Origin: Alphaproteobacteria bacterium 65-37
GTDB taxonomy: Bacteria; Pseudomonadota; Alphaproteobacteria; Reyranellales; Reyranellaceae
Direction of reading: 5' to 3'
Length of the DNA stretch: 64,000 nucleotides
Assembly (NCBI GenBank): GCA_001897995.1
Contig: MKRV01000254.1
Span: 1 to 64,000 of the forward strand
The translations under genes and the position numbers were made by a program. Shown here in pieces: positions 36,766 to 46,054 of the stretch. The stretch's first letter is position 1, and each line of letters opens with the position of its first letter. The notes below the pieces were generated by a model, which did not search any database, was not told where the DNA came from, and saw only the letters and a list, made by a program, of their open reading frames with translations.

Positions 36766-37797
36766 TCAAATCCCAGCTGCCGCAGGGGCCGTATCGTCGG
36801 CCTCTGCGGAGCGGAAACGTTGACGGTACTCCTGAGGCGTAACCCCCAGCCGCCGGGCAAAGGCCCGGCGTAGGCCATCGATCGTCGGAAAGCCGCAACG
36901 CGCCGCGACGACCTGGACCGGCAGGTGCGATTCCTCGAACAGGATGCGCGCCGCATCGAAGCGGATACGCTCGACGAAGTCGCGCGGGCTTTCGCCGGTC
37001 TCCTCGGTGAAGGCCCGGCGGAAATTGCGTTCGCTCATGTGCGCCTTTGCGGCGAGGGCCGGGATGCCGAGATCGGCTGACAGGTTCTCAAGGGCCCATT
37101 CCTGGGCAAGCCTGACGGGCGGGCTGGCGGCGAACTGCGCCTGCAGATGGTTGCTGAACTGCGACTGGCCGCCGGTTCGCTTGAGGTAGACGACGAGCGC
37201 CCGGGCGACGCGCAGGGCCAGCGTGCGGCCGTGATCCTCCTCGATCAGCCCCAGGGCCAGATCGATGCCCGCTGTAACGCCGGCCGAGGTGTAGACGTGG
37301 CCGTCACGGATGAAGATGTTCTCGGCCTCGACATTGATGGTCGGGTAGAGCTGGCTGAGGTCGGCAGCCTTGGCCCAGTGGGTGGTGGCGCGCTTGCCGT
37401 CGAGCAATCCGGCTGCCGCGAGGATGAAGGCGCCGGTGCAGATCGAACCGCAGCGCCGCGCCCGGCCCTTGGCGGCCTGGACCCAGGACAGCAGGCGGCG
37501 ATCCTTGCTCGCCTGCTCCTGGCCGAGGCCGCCGGCGATGAGCAACGTGTCGACCTTTTCCTTGATCGCGCTTGCAGCGATGCTCGGCATGATCGGCACA
37601 CCGAGCGACGTCTCGACGGGTTTGCCCGTCATGCTCACGATGGCCAGGCGATAGAGGGGGGCACCGGCGACGGAGTTGGCGGCAGCGAAGGCTTCGAGCG
37701 GGCCATAGACGTCCATGGCCATGACGCCAGGATAGATCAGCATCGCGACGAAACGCGGCTTCACCCGAGGATTGCTCGATTTGGAACGGCTACTCAT
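36766..37797 (-). CDS. GlxA family transcriptional regulator (DJ-1/PfpI plus AraC domains)
   Basis: A 343-aa regulator. Residues about 15-190 form a DJ-1/PfpI-like domain (FVAMLIYPGVMAMDVYGPLEAF, the nucleophile-elbow segment GSICTGAFILAAAGLLDGKRATTHW). Residues about 230-330 form an AraC double helix-turn-helix (LGIPALAAKAHMSERNFRRAFTEETGESP). Members of this family regulate amino acid or quaternary amine catabolism. Target and ligand are unknown here; it neighbours tctA but points toward it, so no operon link exists. Confidence 0.92.
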   Translation of the reverse strand: MSSRSKSSNPRVKPRFVAMLIYPGVMAMDVYGPLEAFAAANSVAGAPLYRLAIVSMTGKPVETSLGVPIMPSIAASAIKEKVDTLLIAGGLGQEQASKDRRLLSWVQAAKGRARRCGSICTGAFILAAAGLLDGKRATTHWAKAADLSQLYPTINVEAENIFIRDGHVYTSAGVTAGIDLALGLIEEDHGRTLALRVARALVVYLKRTGGQSQFSNHLQAQFAASPPVRLAQEWALENLSADLGIPALAAKAHMSERNFRRAFTEETGESPRDFVERIRFDAARILFEESHLPVQVVAARCGFPTIDGLRRAFARRLGVTPQEYRQRFRSAEADDTAPAAAGI

Positions 37798-37812
37798 CGC
37801 CCCGCTGACGGC

Positions 37813-38880
37813 TCACCACTGCCTGAACACAATGCAGGCTGGACTACCCACTTTCACTCTAGCCTGTGTCGGTGCCAGCAATCCATTGCGCCGAACGCGA
37901 TACACGACAACCGAATCGCCGCCCTGATTGGCAACGAAAAGAAAACGCTGGGCAGGGTCGAAGGTGAAAAAGCGCGGGACCCCACCGTGTGTCGGCACCC
38001 ATTGTATCGGGGAAAGCGTGCCGGTGCGGCGATCTATGGCGAAGACGCCGATACTGTCGTGGCCGCGGTTGGAGACGTAGACGGCGCGGCCAGGACGATC
38101 GATCCAGATTTCCGCACCGGTGCTGTAACCAGTGAAGTCGGGGGGCGTCGATGGGATCGTCTGTAGCGGTGCGAGCCGGCCGCTGCGACGGTCCTGGCGA
38201 TAGGTCGTGATCGTCGAGTCGAGTTCGTTGATGACGTAGGCGAACGCTCCGGTCGGATGGAAGTCGATATGGCGGGGACCGGCACCCGGCCGGGCGGCGA
38301 CCCGGCTGGCCTCAACCAGCACGCCGCGTCGGCGATCGAGCCGATAGCCGATCACGCAGTCGGCGCCTTTGCAGGGCAGGTAGAAGAAGCGGCCCGTTCG
38401 ATCGAGCGGATTGTGATGCGGGCGCACGTTCGTCTGCTCGCGGCGATGCGGGCCAAGAGGGGCCTTGATGGCCGTCAAGGTCGAGTACGGACCGAGCGCG
38501 CCGTCGCGCTCGATCGGCAGGGCGGCAATCGAGTCGGAGCCGTAGTTGCTGACGATCAGGAACCTTGCCTGGGCATCGAAGGCGAGGTGAATGGGGTTGA
38601 AGCCACCCGTCGGCTGGCGGTTGAGAATGGCGATCCGCCCGGTTTGCGGATCGATCGTGTAGGACGTTGCTTCGCTACGGTCGCCGTGCACCGAATAGAG
38701 GTGGGTTCCCGCGGCGTTAAGGGCGAGAAACGAGGGGTTCTCGAGACCTCCGAGATGCTGGACGTGTCCAAGCGTGCCGCGACGCGGATCGACGCTGTAG
38801 ACGTTGATCCCGTTGCCGCGCCCCTGGCGCTCCGGCGTCGTATAGCTGCCGACATAGGCGAAAAGCCGAGATGATTTCAT
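37813..38880 (-). CDS. Lactonase family beta-propeller protein (6-phosphogluconolactonase-like)
   Basis: A 355-aa seven-bladed beta-propeller of the YbhE/lactonase family. Signature repeats are YVGSYT at the N-terminus, ENPSFLALNAAGTHLYSVH, GFNPIHLAFDAQARFLIVSNYGSDSI, GAGPRHIDFHPTGAFAYVINELDSTI and FFTFDPAQRFLFVANQGGDSVVVY. Some relatives hydrolyse 6-phosphogluconolactone; many have unknown sugar-lactone substrates. There is no obvious signal peptide. The ATG at 38880 starts the first blade. Confidence 0.87.
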   Translation of the reverse strand: MKSSRLFAYVGSYTTPERQGRGNGINVYSVDPRRGTLGHVQHLGGLENPSFLALNAAGTHLYSVHGDRSEATSYTIDPQTGRIAILNRQPTGGFNPIHLAFDAQARFLIVSNYGSDSIAALPIERDGALGPYSTLTAIKAPLGPHRREQTNVRPHHNPLDRTGRFFYLPCKGADCVIGYRLDRRRGVLVEASRVAARPGAGPRHIDFHPTGAFAYVINELDSTITTYRQDRRSGRLAPLQTIPSTPPDFTGYSTGAEIWIDRPGRAVYVSNRGHDSIGVFAIDRRTGTLSPIQWVPTHGGVPRFFTFDPAQRFLFVANQGGDSVVVYRVRRNGLLAPTQARVKVGSPACIVFRQW

Positions 38881-38912
38881 GCCGGCATCTTCGATGACCG
38901 ACCGAAGGCGGG

Positions 38913-39827
38913 TCAATGCGCCGTGGCAACGATCAGGGCTGCCCCCGATACGACCAGGACGATGCCGATGAGCTCCCGGCCGCTTACTGTTTCGTGGAAC
39001 ACCTTGCGCGAGACGACGTAGCTGAACACCACCTCGACCAGGATCAGGGTGCGCACCAGGGACGGCGGCGCGATCGCCAAGGCCGTAACGTTGGTGAGTG
39101 ACGCCAACGCGCCGGAGACGCCGGCAAAGGTCGAAACCCGCCATTGCCGCAGAATAGCCAACACGATCGTGGGATTGCGCGCCAGGAGCCAGGCGCCGAG
39201 CAGCAGCGTCTGCAGGAGCTGGCTCCAGAAGAGCGTTTCCGCGGCCGCCAGAAAAGGGGAGGCGCCGGCGAGCGCCAGATTGGCACCGCGATAGCTGACC
39301 GCGGAGATCGCAAATGTGGCGCCCGAGGCAAGACCGTAGAGAGCCGCGGCGTCGGTCCAACTCCGCGCACTGGTTGCCGCGGCTCCTAGGCGCGGCGACA
39401 GCAGGATCACGCCGAGTGTCGCGAGGCCTACCGCGATGGCTGTCGAGAGGGAGAGCGCGTCGCCCAGGAACAACGCGGAAAAGATCGCCACCTGGATGAC
39501 CTCGCTCTTGGAGTAGACGAGGCCGATGGCAAAGCTGCGTGCCGCCATGGCGCGCAGCAGGAAGGCCGTACCGGCCATCTGGCTGAGGGCGGCGGCGAGG
39601 ATCCAGGCAACGAACGGCCACGTCACAACCGGGAAATTGAAACTGTCGATTGCCAGCAGGATGGCAAACCACAGTGCAAGCACGGGCATTCCGTAGAGAA
39701 ACCGCACGAGCGTCGCGCCGAGGGTGCCAACTTCATTGACCAAATGCCGCTGCGCGGTATTGCGGACAGTCTGAGCGGCGGCGGCGAAAAGTGTCAGGGG
39801 AATCCAGAGCCAGGAGGGAGGGACCAC
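38913..39827 (-). CDS. EamA/DMT family transporter
   Basis: A 304-aa membrane protein with about ten helices in two EamA repeats (first ends near residue 140, second starts at DAAALYGLASGATFAISAVSYRG). It resembles exporters of the drug/metabolite superfamily; in the first repeat the segment SQMAGTAFLLRAMAARSFAIGLVYSKSEVI stands where such carriers have conserved polar residues. GTG start at 39827. It is divergent from liv operon 2. Substrate unknown. Confidence 0.85.
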   Translation of the reverse strand: MVPPSWLWIPLTLFAAAAQTVRNTAQRHLVNEVGTLGATLVRFLYGMPVLALWFAILLAIDSFNFPVVTWPFVAWILAAALSQMAGTAFLLRAMAARSFAIGLVYSKSEVIQVAIFSALFLGDALSLSTAIAVGLATLGVILLSPRLGAAATSARSWTDAAALYGLASGATFAISAVSYRGANLALAGASPFLAAAETLFWSQLLQTLLLGAWLLARNPTIVLAILRQWRVSTFAGVSGALASLTNVTALAIAPPSLVRTLILVEVVFSYVVSRKVFHETVSGRELIGIVLVVSGAALIVATAH

Positions 39828-39854
39828 GTACGCTACCTGGACTCGTTGCGATGT

Positions 39855-39882
39855 TTGACCATGCTGAATGTTTGTTCATAAG
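39855..39882 (+). promoter_or_regulatory. Candidate promoter of liv operon 2
   Basis: TTGACC at 39855-39860 and CATAAG at 39877-39882 with a 16-base spacer, about 48 bases before the binding-protein ATG. The same -10 sequence occurs in the better rplM promoter of this window. Confidence 0.45.
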
Positions 39883-39930
39883 ATCGCCGCAATTGGTCGT
39901 CGACCGCAAAAAACGATTGGGAGGAATGCC

Positions 39931-41202
39931 ATGTCATCCATCGGCTCACGCCGTAGCGCTTCGCGCCGCCAGATCCTGAAAGGCGCGGGCGTTCTTGCCA
40001 TGACGGGCGTCGTCGGCACGCCGGCAATCGTCAAAGGACAGAGCGGCGCCATCAAGATCGGCGTGCCGACTGTTCTGTCGGGCCGTGTCGCCATCCTCGG
40101 TCAGTCGAGCGTCGGCGGCCTGAAGGTCGTGTTCGACAAGGTGAACGAAGCAGGCGGCATCAACGGTCGCAAGATCGAGCTCGTCGTGCGCGATTCCAAG
40201 GGTGCCCCGCAGGAAGCCGCCAAGGTCACACGCGACCTGATCAACAACGATGGCTGCCAGATCATCATCGATGCCGAAGCGTCGAGCGGCGCCTTTGCCG
40301 TGCAGGAAGTGATCCGCGAGATCGGCGTCCTCTGCATTCACAGCAACTCGGAAACCTCGTCTCTGACGGCCGATCCGAAGCTGCACGTTCCGACGGCGTT
40401 CCGCACGGCTCGCCAGGGAATTCACGATGCCATCGGCGGCGGCGACTACGCCGCCAAGATCGCCAAGGCCAAGGGACTAAAGAAGTGGGCGACATGCTCG
40501 CCGGACTATGCCTATGGCCGCTCGAACACCGCCGAGTTCATGGAATACGCCAAGCACTTCGACGGCAACATCCAGGTTGTCGAGGAATCCTGGCCGAAGC
40601 TCTTCCAGCCCGACTACACCGAGGTCGTGACAAAGGTGCTGAACGCCAAAGCCGACGCCATGTACTCGGCGTTGTGGGGCGGCGACCTGGTGGCGTTCAT
40701 CGACCAGGCCAACCTCTACGGCCTGTTCGACAAGCAGGCATCGTTCATGGTCAATCTCGGCGACTATGGCGTCGTCGATCAGGTGAAGCAGTTTCCGCAG
40801 GGCGTCTACTCGGGCGGCCGTTACAATCGCACGGTGCCGCCGACCAAGGAGAACGAGGACTGGTACCAGAACTACGTCAAGACCCAGAAGCACAAGCCGA
40901 CCAACTGGTCGTGGGAGAATGACGTGGCGGCACAGATGGTCGTCGAGGCGCTGAAGAAGACCAACGGCGACACCAACGGCAAGAAGCTCGCGGAAGCGAT
41001 CAAGGGCATGACGATCAAGACGCAGTTCGGCGTCGGCGGCTCGGTCACCATGCGCGCGGAGGACAATACGCTGGTGAATTACATCATCGGCTATGGTCTC
41101 TCCCTCTCCAAGGAGCCGTACATCGCCGATTTCCAGACGTCGCCGTGGGAGCCGATCTACGAGCTCGAGAAGCAGTGGAAGAAGAAGCAGGGTTACGCCT
41201 GA
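39931..41202 (+). CDS. ABC transporter substrate-binding protein (operon 2)
   Basis: A 423-aa type-1 periplasmic binding protein. The N-terminus carries a twin-arginine-like signal (ASRRQILKGAGVLAMTGVVGTPAIVKG), so export through Tat is likely. Mature part begins AIKIGVPTVLSGRVAILGQSSVGGLKVVFDKVN, then the EAGGINGRKIELVVRDSKG block. The ATG at 39931 is preceded by GGGAGG; the longer in-frame start at 39868 has no such site. First gene of operon K-H-M-G-F; ligand unknown. Confidence 0.94.
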   Translation: MSSIGSRRSASRRQILKGAGVLAMTGVVGTPAIVKGQSGAIKIGVPTVLSGRVAILGQSSVGGLKVVFDKVNEAGGINGRKIELVVRDSKGAPQEAAKVTRDLINNDGCQIIIDAEASSGAFAVQEVIREIGVLCIHSNSETSSLTADPKLHVPTAFRTARQGIHDAIGGGDYAAKIAKAKGLKKWATCSPDYAYGRSNTAEFMEYAKHFDGNIQVVEESWPKLFQPDYTEVVTKVLNAKADAMYSALWGGDLVAFIDQANLYGLFDKQASFMVNLGDYGVVDQVKQFPQGVYSGGRYNRTVPPTKENEDWYQNYVKTQKHKPTNWSWENDVAAQMVVEALKKTNGDTNGKKLAEAIKGMTIKTQFGVGGSVTMRAEDNTLVNYIIGYGLSLSKEPYIADFQTSPWEPIYELEKQWKKKQGYA

Positions 41203-41292
41203 TCTGCTCAGTCACTGCATTGTCGTCGCCAGCCCTTTCCGTCGCGTGGCGGAAAGGAGCGATGAGGCAGCCAAGAATATCTGGGAGTTCCC

Positions 41293-42198
41293 GTGGATCT
41301 TGACGCGTTGATGCGCTGCGTCGGAACGACGTCGTGCATCGTGACTCAACTTACCAGCGGCATGATCATCGGCATGCTGCTGTTCCTGATCGCGTCCGGC
41401 GTGACGCTGATCTTCGGCGTGCTGAACGTCATCAACTTCGCGCACGGCTCGCTCTACATGATCGGCGCCTATGCGGCCTGGACCTTCTACCAGCTCACCG
41501 GCAGCTACTTCATATCGGCGTTCGGCGCCGCGGTGGCGGTCGGGATCCTGGGCATCGCCTTCGAGCGGTTCCTGATGAGCAAGGTCTACGGCTCGAACGT
41601 TCTGATGCAGTTGCTGGTCTGCTACGCCGTCGTGCTGATCTCCGACGACCTGATCAAGATCATCTGGGGCCCGGTGTCGCTCTCGATGGGCATGCCGGTG
41701 GAATTCCGGCTGCCGCCGCTGCGCTTCTTCGGAGGCGTCGTGCCGCCGTTCTACATTTTCATGATCGTCGCGGCGATGGCGATCGGCCTGCTGCTCTGGC
41801 TGGTGATCGCCCGGACGCGCTTCGGCAACATAGTGCGCGCCGCCGCCGTCAACGGCCCGATGGTCTCCGCATTGGGCATTCGCGTGAACCTCTACTATGC
41901 CGCGGTGTTCGGCATCGGCAGCGCACTCGCCGGTGCGGCCGGGGCCCTGGCGGCGCCCGTGCGCTCCCTCACGCCGGGCATGGGGTTCTCGATCCTGATC
42001 GAATCCTTCATCGTCACGGTGATCGGCGGCATGGGATCGATTGTCGGCGCCTTCGTGGCTTCGATCATCATCGGTCTCACGCGCTCCTTCGGCAGCATCG
42101 GGTTTCCGCTGTTCGTCGACGGCGTGATGTTCCTGATCATGGCACTGGTCCTGATCTTCAAGCCGAGCGGCCTGTTTGGCCGCCCGCACAACCGGTAG
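41293..42198 (+). CDS. livH: ABC transporter permease LivH (operon 2)
   Basis: A 301-aa permease. LivH landmarks are TSGMIIGMLLFLIASGVTLIFGVLNVINFAHGSLYMIGAY and the coupling loop ARTRFGNIVRAAAVNGPMVSALGI, with a closing LIFKPSGLFGRP. GTG start at 41293, 90 bases after the binding-protein gene. It ends seven bases before livM. Confidence 0.94.
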   Translation: MDLDALMRCVGTTSCIVTQLTSGMIIGMLLFLIASGVTLIFGVLNVINFAHGSLYMIGAYAAWTFYQLTGSYFISAFGAAVAVGILGIAFERFLMSKVYGSNVLMQLLVCYAVVLISDDLIKIIWGPVSLSMGMPVEFRLPPLRFFGGVVPPFYIFMIVAAMAIGLLLWLVIARTRFGNIVRAAAVNGPMVSALGIRVNLYYAAVFGIGSALAGAAGALAAPVRSLTPGMGFSILIESFIVTVIGGMGSIVGAFVASIIIGLTRSFGSIGFPLFVDGVMFLIMALVLIFKPSGLFGRPHNR

Positions 42199-42205
42199 GT
42201 CGGCC

Positions 42206-43219
42206 ATGACTGGACGCTGGCGCGATCTCGCCTGGGCAGGAGCGGGGCTCATCGCTCTTCTGTTGGTGCCCGTTTTCGGCGCCCCGCCCGCCATTCGCGA
42301 TTTCATCATGTTCGGCATGGCCTACGGGCTGCTCGCCATGTCGCTCAATCTCCTGATCGGCTACTCGGGGCTGGTTTCCTTCGGCCACGCCATGTTCTTC
42401 GCCTCGGGTGCCTATGCTTTCGGGCTGGCCATGCAATCGGGCAAGTTCTCGATTCCGGCGGCCTTCGCCCTGGCCATCGTCTTCACCGCCGCCCTGGCGC
42501 TGATCGTCGGTGCGATCTGCGTGCGGCTGAACGAGATCTACTTCGCCTTCCTGACGCTTGCCTTCCAGATGCTGTTCTACAACGTCATCCTGGGCTGGGT
42601 GTCGTTCACCGGCGGCGATCAGGGCCTGATGGGCGGCATTCCGCGGCCGAAGTTCCTGGGCATCGACCTGGCCGACCGAACGCAGCTCTATGTCTTCTGC
42701 TGCGTGGCCTTCATCATCTGTATCGCCATCCTGCGCCAGCTCGTGACGTCGCCGTTCGGCTACACCCTGCGGCTGATCCGGGACAATCAGGAGCGGGCGG
42801 CCTTCCTGGGCGTCAACGTGCCGCTCGTGAAGCTCACCTGCTTCGTGATCTCGGCCTGCGTGGCGGGCGTCGGGGGCATCCTGTTGACCCTGTTCGTGTC
42901 CGGTGCCTATCCCAACTTCGGCTTCTGGACGACCTCCGGCGAGGCGATCTTCATGATCCTGCTGGGCGGCTCCAACGTCTTCCTGGGACCGCTGGTCGGG
43001 ACGGTGATCCTGCGCCTGCTGAACGACATCACCGTGACCTACACCAGCCATACCGAGCTGGTGCTGGGCATCGTGATCCTGATCCTGGTGCTGGGGCTGC
43101 GCAAAGGTCCGCTCGACCTGATCGCCGAGCGGCTGGAGAACCGGCGTCAGGCGGCGGCGCAGGCCGTGCGCGATGCCGCCGACGCCGGGGCCGCCGAGAC
43201 CCGGAAGGGTGGCTCCTGA
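42206..43219 (+). CDS. livM: ABC transporter permease LivM (operon 2)
   Basis: A 337-aa permease with LivM features: YGLLAMSLNLLIGYSGLVSFGHAMFFASGAYAFG, FLTLAFQMLFYNVI, FTGGDQGLMGGIP and the coupling loop LRLIRDNQERAAFLGVN. The Ala-rich C-terminal tail is cytoplasmic. I chose the ATG at 42206 rather than 42176, which would overlap livH. Its stop overlaps the livG start by one base. Confidence 0.94.
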   Translation: MTGRWRDLAWAGAGLIALLLVPVFGAPPAIRDFIMFGMAYGLLAMSLNLLIGYSGLVSFGHAMFFASGAYAFGLAMQSGKFSIPAAFALAIVFTAALALIVGAICVRLNEIYFAFLTLAFQMLFYNVILGWVSFTGGDQGLMGGIPRPKFLGIDLADRTQLYVFCCVAFIICIAILRQLVTSPFGYTLRLIRDNQERAAFLGVNVPLVKLTCFVISACVAGVGGILLTLFVSGAYPNFGFWTTSGEAIFMILLGGSNVFLGPLVGTVILRLLNDITVTYTSHTELVLGIVILILVLGLRKGPLDLIAERLENRRQAAAQAVRDAADAGAAETRKGGS

Positions 43220-43986
43220 TGCTGAAGCTCGAGAACCTCAAGAAGTCTTTCGGTGGCGTCGCCGCGACGCGGGACGTGACGCTGGATTTCGCCGATGGAT
43301 CGCTCAGCGCGATCATCGGCCCCAACGGCGCCGGCAAGACGACGCTGTTCAACCTGATCACCGGCCGCTTCCCGATCGACAGCGGCCGCATCGTGCTCGC
43401 CGGCGAGGACATTTCGGGGCTGTCGCGGCGCGAGATCGTGCGGCGGGGAATCGGCCGCGCCTTCCAGGTGGCGAGCCTGTTCCCAACGCTCACCGTCCGT
43501 GAGGCGCTGGCGGCCGCCGCGCAGGCGCATCAACGTCGCGAGACCTCGATGCTGGTCGGCTTTCCCACGGCTGCAGCGATGAAGCATGCCGACGAGGTCA
43601 TGGAGCTGCTGGGGCTGACGCGTGTCGCCGGCATCCTGAGCCGCAACCTGAGCCATGGCGACCAGAAGCTCCTGGACATCGGCCTGGCGCTGGCGCTGGA
43701 GCCCAAAGTGCTGCTGCTCGACGAGCCGACGGCGGGCATGGGGCCGGAGGAACGCTGGCGCATGATCGAGACGGTGCAGCGCCTGTGGCGTGCCCGCGGC
43801 ATGACCCTGATCTTCATCGAGCACGACATGGATATCGTCTTCAAGGTCGCCCAGACGGTGCGCGTCCTGTCCTACGGCGCGGTGCTGGCCGAGGGCACGC
43901 CGGAGGAGGTTCGGCGCAACCCGCTGGTCATCGAGGCCTATCTCGGCAAGTCGGCCCACGGCACTGCCGAAGGAGCGGCGGCGTGA
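43219..43986 (+). CDS. livG: ABC transporter ATP-binding protein LivG (operon 2)
   Basis: A 255-aa ATPase with Walker A GPNGAGKTT, GIGRAFQVASLFPTLTVREA, signature NLSHGDQKLLDIGLAL, Walker B VLLLDEPTAGMGP and switch IEHDMDIVF. All catalytic positions are intact. ATGA-type overlap with livF, whose GTG begins four bases before its end. Confidence 0.96.
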   Translation: MLKLENLKKSFGGVAATRDVTLDFADGSLSAIIGPNGAGKTTLFNLITGRFPIDSGRIVLAGEDISGLSRREIVRRGIGRAFQVASLFPTLTVREALAAAAQAHQRRETSMLVGFPTAAAMKHADEVMELLGLTRVAGILSRNLSHGDQKLLDIGLALALEPKVLLLDEPTAGMGPEERWRMIETVQRLWRARGMTLIFIEHDMDIVFKVAQTVRVLSYGAVLAEGTPEEVRRNPLVIEAYLGKSAHGTAEGAAA

Positions 43987-44699
43987 GCGCGGCCGAGATC
44001 CTGACACTCGACGGCATCGACGTCTTCTACGGCGCCAGCCAGATCCTGTTCGGCGTCTCGTTCGGCGTCGAGAAGGGCCAGTCGCTGGCGCTGCTCGGCC
44101 GCAACGGTGCCGGCAAGAGCACGACGATGAAGGCGATCATCGGACTGGCGCCCCCCAAGCGCGGCGCCATATCGGTCCATGGCGTGGCGGTGCAGAAGTT
44201 CACAGCCGACCGGATCGCCCGCGAGGGCATGGGCTTCGTGCCGGAGGACCGCCAGATCTTCCCCGAGCATTCGGTCGAGGACAATCTCAAGATCGGCGTG
44301 AAGACGGGGCGCGGCGGGCGTTCCGATTGGACCCTGGAGAAGATCTACGATGTCTTCCCGATCCTGGCGTCGATGCGCACGCGCATGGGCGGGCGCCTGT
44401 CGGGCGGCGAGCAGCAGATGCTGACCATCGCCCGCACCTTGATGGGCAATCCCGACGTGCTGCTGCTCGACGAGCCCAGCGAGGGACTGGCGCCGATCAT
44501 CGTCGAGAAGATCGGCGAGCTGATCCAGCGCCTGCGCGGCATGGGGATCACCCTCGTCGTGGCCGAGCAGAACATGCATTTCTGCCTGGATATCGCCAGC
44601 CACGTCGCGGTGATCGACAAGGGCCACATCGTCTATCGCGGCTCGATCGACGAGCTGCGCGCCAACGACGACGTGAAAAAGCGCTACTTGGCCGTCTGA
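43983..44699 (+). CDS. livF: ABC transporter ATP-binding protein LivF (operon 2)
   Basis: A 238-aa ATPase, GTG start. Walker A GRNGAGKST (Lys present), segment EGMGFVPEDRQIFPEHSVEDNL, signature RLSGGEQQMLTIARTLM, Walker B VLLLDEPSEGLAP, switch VVAEQNM. Last gene of operon 2. Its final 16 bases overlap the 3' end of the convergent histidine kinase gene; no terminator is seen between them. Confidence 0.96.
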   Translation: MSAAEILTLDGIDVFYGASQILFGVSFGVEKGQSLALLGRNGAGKSTTMKAIIGLAPPKRGAISVHGVAVQKFTADRIAREGMGFVPEDRQIFPEHSVEDNLKIGVKTGRGGRSDWTLEKIYDVFPILASMRTRMGGRLSGGEQQMLTIARTLMGNPDVLLLDEPSEGLAPIIVEKIGELIQRLRGMGITLVVAEQNMHFCLDIASHVAVIDKGHIVYRGSIDELRANDDVKKRYLAV

Positions 44700-46054
44700 A
44701 GCACGACCCGGAGGCCGGGTCCGGCATCTTCCAGCCGGATCGTGAGGGCATGCAGGCCGGCGATCGCCTTGACCATGGCGAGGCCGAGGCCGCTGCCGGC
44801 GGTCGATCGGCTGCGATCGAGTCGGTAGAACCGGTCGAACACCTTGCCGCGCTCGGCGGCAGGGATGCCGGGGCCTCTATCGGCCACTTCAAGCTCAAAG
44901 CCGGGATCCGTCTTGCGCAGGGCAAGAGACAGCCGCGTGCCGGCCGGCGTGTGATGGAGCGCGTTCTCCAGGAGATTTGAGACGAGCTGGGCAATCAGCT
45001 GCCGGTCGCCCGTCAGCTTGATGTCGGGAGCGACCTGCACGTCCAGCGGATGCTCGGCGTCTTCGGCGACCGGCGCATAGGTCTCGCCGAGATCCGTCAG
45101 CAGCTCGGAGAGGTCGAACTCGGCAAAGCCGCTCTTCTGGGCGCCCGCCTCGACCTGAGCGATACGCAGCAGAGCGGAAAATGTCTCCAGCAGCGAGTCG
45201 GCTTCTTCGATCGCGGCCTCGGTCGCGGCCTGGTAGTCGGACGTCGTCGATGCGTGCTCTCGGGCGTCCTCGAGCTTCTGGCGCAGGCGCCCCAGTGGCG
45301 TGCGCAGGTCGTGTGCGATGTCGCTCGACACCTGGCGTAGGCCGTCCATGAGCTGCTGGATGCGCGCCAGCATGGCGTTCAGGCTGGCGACCAGCTGGTC
45401 GATTTCGTCGTGCGTGCCCCGGACCGGAATGCGGGCCGACAGATCACCTTCCATGATGGCGCGGCTGGTTCGGGTGATGGTGTCGATGCGGCGCAGGAAG
45501 TTGGCGCCGAGCACGGCACCGCCCACGATCGCCAGCAGCAGGGCAAGGCCGCTGCTCCAGAAGAAGGCGCGCACGATTGCGTGCTGCATGTCCGTCAGCC
45601 GCGTCGAATCCTGGGCGACCAGCAAGAACGAGCCGTCGGGCAGGGTGAGGCCGAACCCCATCAGCTTGGGATGTGCGGCATCGGCTTCGGGAGCCTCGAG
45701 CTGCGGCACGAAGTCGATCGAGCCTTCGACCGGCGGCATGCCCGGCAGGTTGCCGACCACGACGCGGCGATTGGGCGCCTGCAGCAGGTAGAAGATGGGG
45801 CCGCGCGTTCGGAAATTGATGCGCCGCGTGATCTGGTCGGCGAGGCCAGTGAGGCCACTGCGCCGGTGCACTTCGGCGAGCTGATAGGCCTCGGAGCGCA
45901 GCACGGCCGACATGTCGCTTTGCATCGCTGCCGTCGCCGTCCAGTAGACGGTGACGAACAGCACGCCGGCCGACAGGATGAACAGAACGGCGTAGAGCAG
46001 CGGCAGCCGGAAGCTTGCCGAGCGCAGGATGCTAATCAGGCGCCCGGACGACAT
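44684..46054 (-). CDS. Two-component sensor histidine kinase
   Basis: A 456-aa inner-membrane sensor. Two helices (about 16-38 and 163-184) flank a periplasmic domain of about 125 residues. HAMP follows (about 185-238), then the HisKA dimerisation domain with His248 in SDIAHDLRTPLGRLR and the ATPase domain with N-box NLLENALHHTP, G1 DRGPGIP and G2 GSGLGLAMV. The gene order (regulator, kinase) and divergence from degP suggest an envelope-stress system. Its start overlaps the response-regulator stop by 23 bases. Confidence 0.94.
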   Translation of the reverse strand: MSSGRLISILRSASFRLPLLYAVLFILSAGVLFVTVYWTATAAMQSDMSAVLRSEAYQLAEVHRRSGLTGLADQITRRINFRTRGPIFYLLQAPNRRVVVGNLPGMPPVEGSIDFVPQLEAPEADAAHPKLMGFGLTLPDGSFLLVAQDSTRLTDMQHAIVRAFFWSSGLALLLAIVGGAVLGANFLRRIDTITRTSRAIMEGDLSARIPVRGTHDEIDQLVASLNAMLARIQQLMDGLRQVSSDIAHDLRTPLGRLRQKLEDAREHASTTSDYQAATEAAIEEADSLLETFSALLRIAQVEAGAQKSGFAEFDLSELLTDLGETYAPVAEDAEHPLDVQVAPDIKLTGDRQLIAQLVSNLLENALHHTPAGTRLSLALRKTDPGFELEVADRGPGIPAAERGKVFDRFYRLDRSRSTAGSGLGLAMVKAIAGLHALTIRLEDAGPGLRVVLQTAK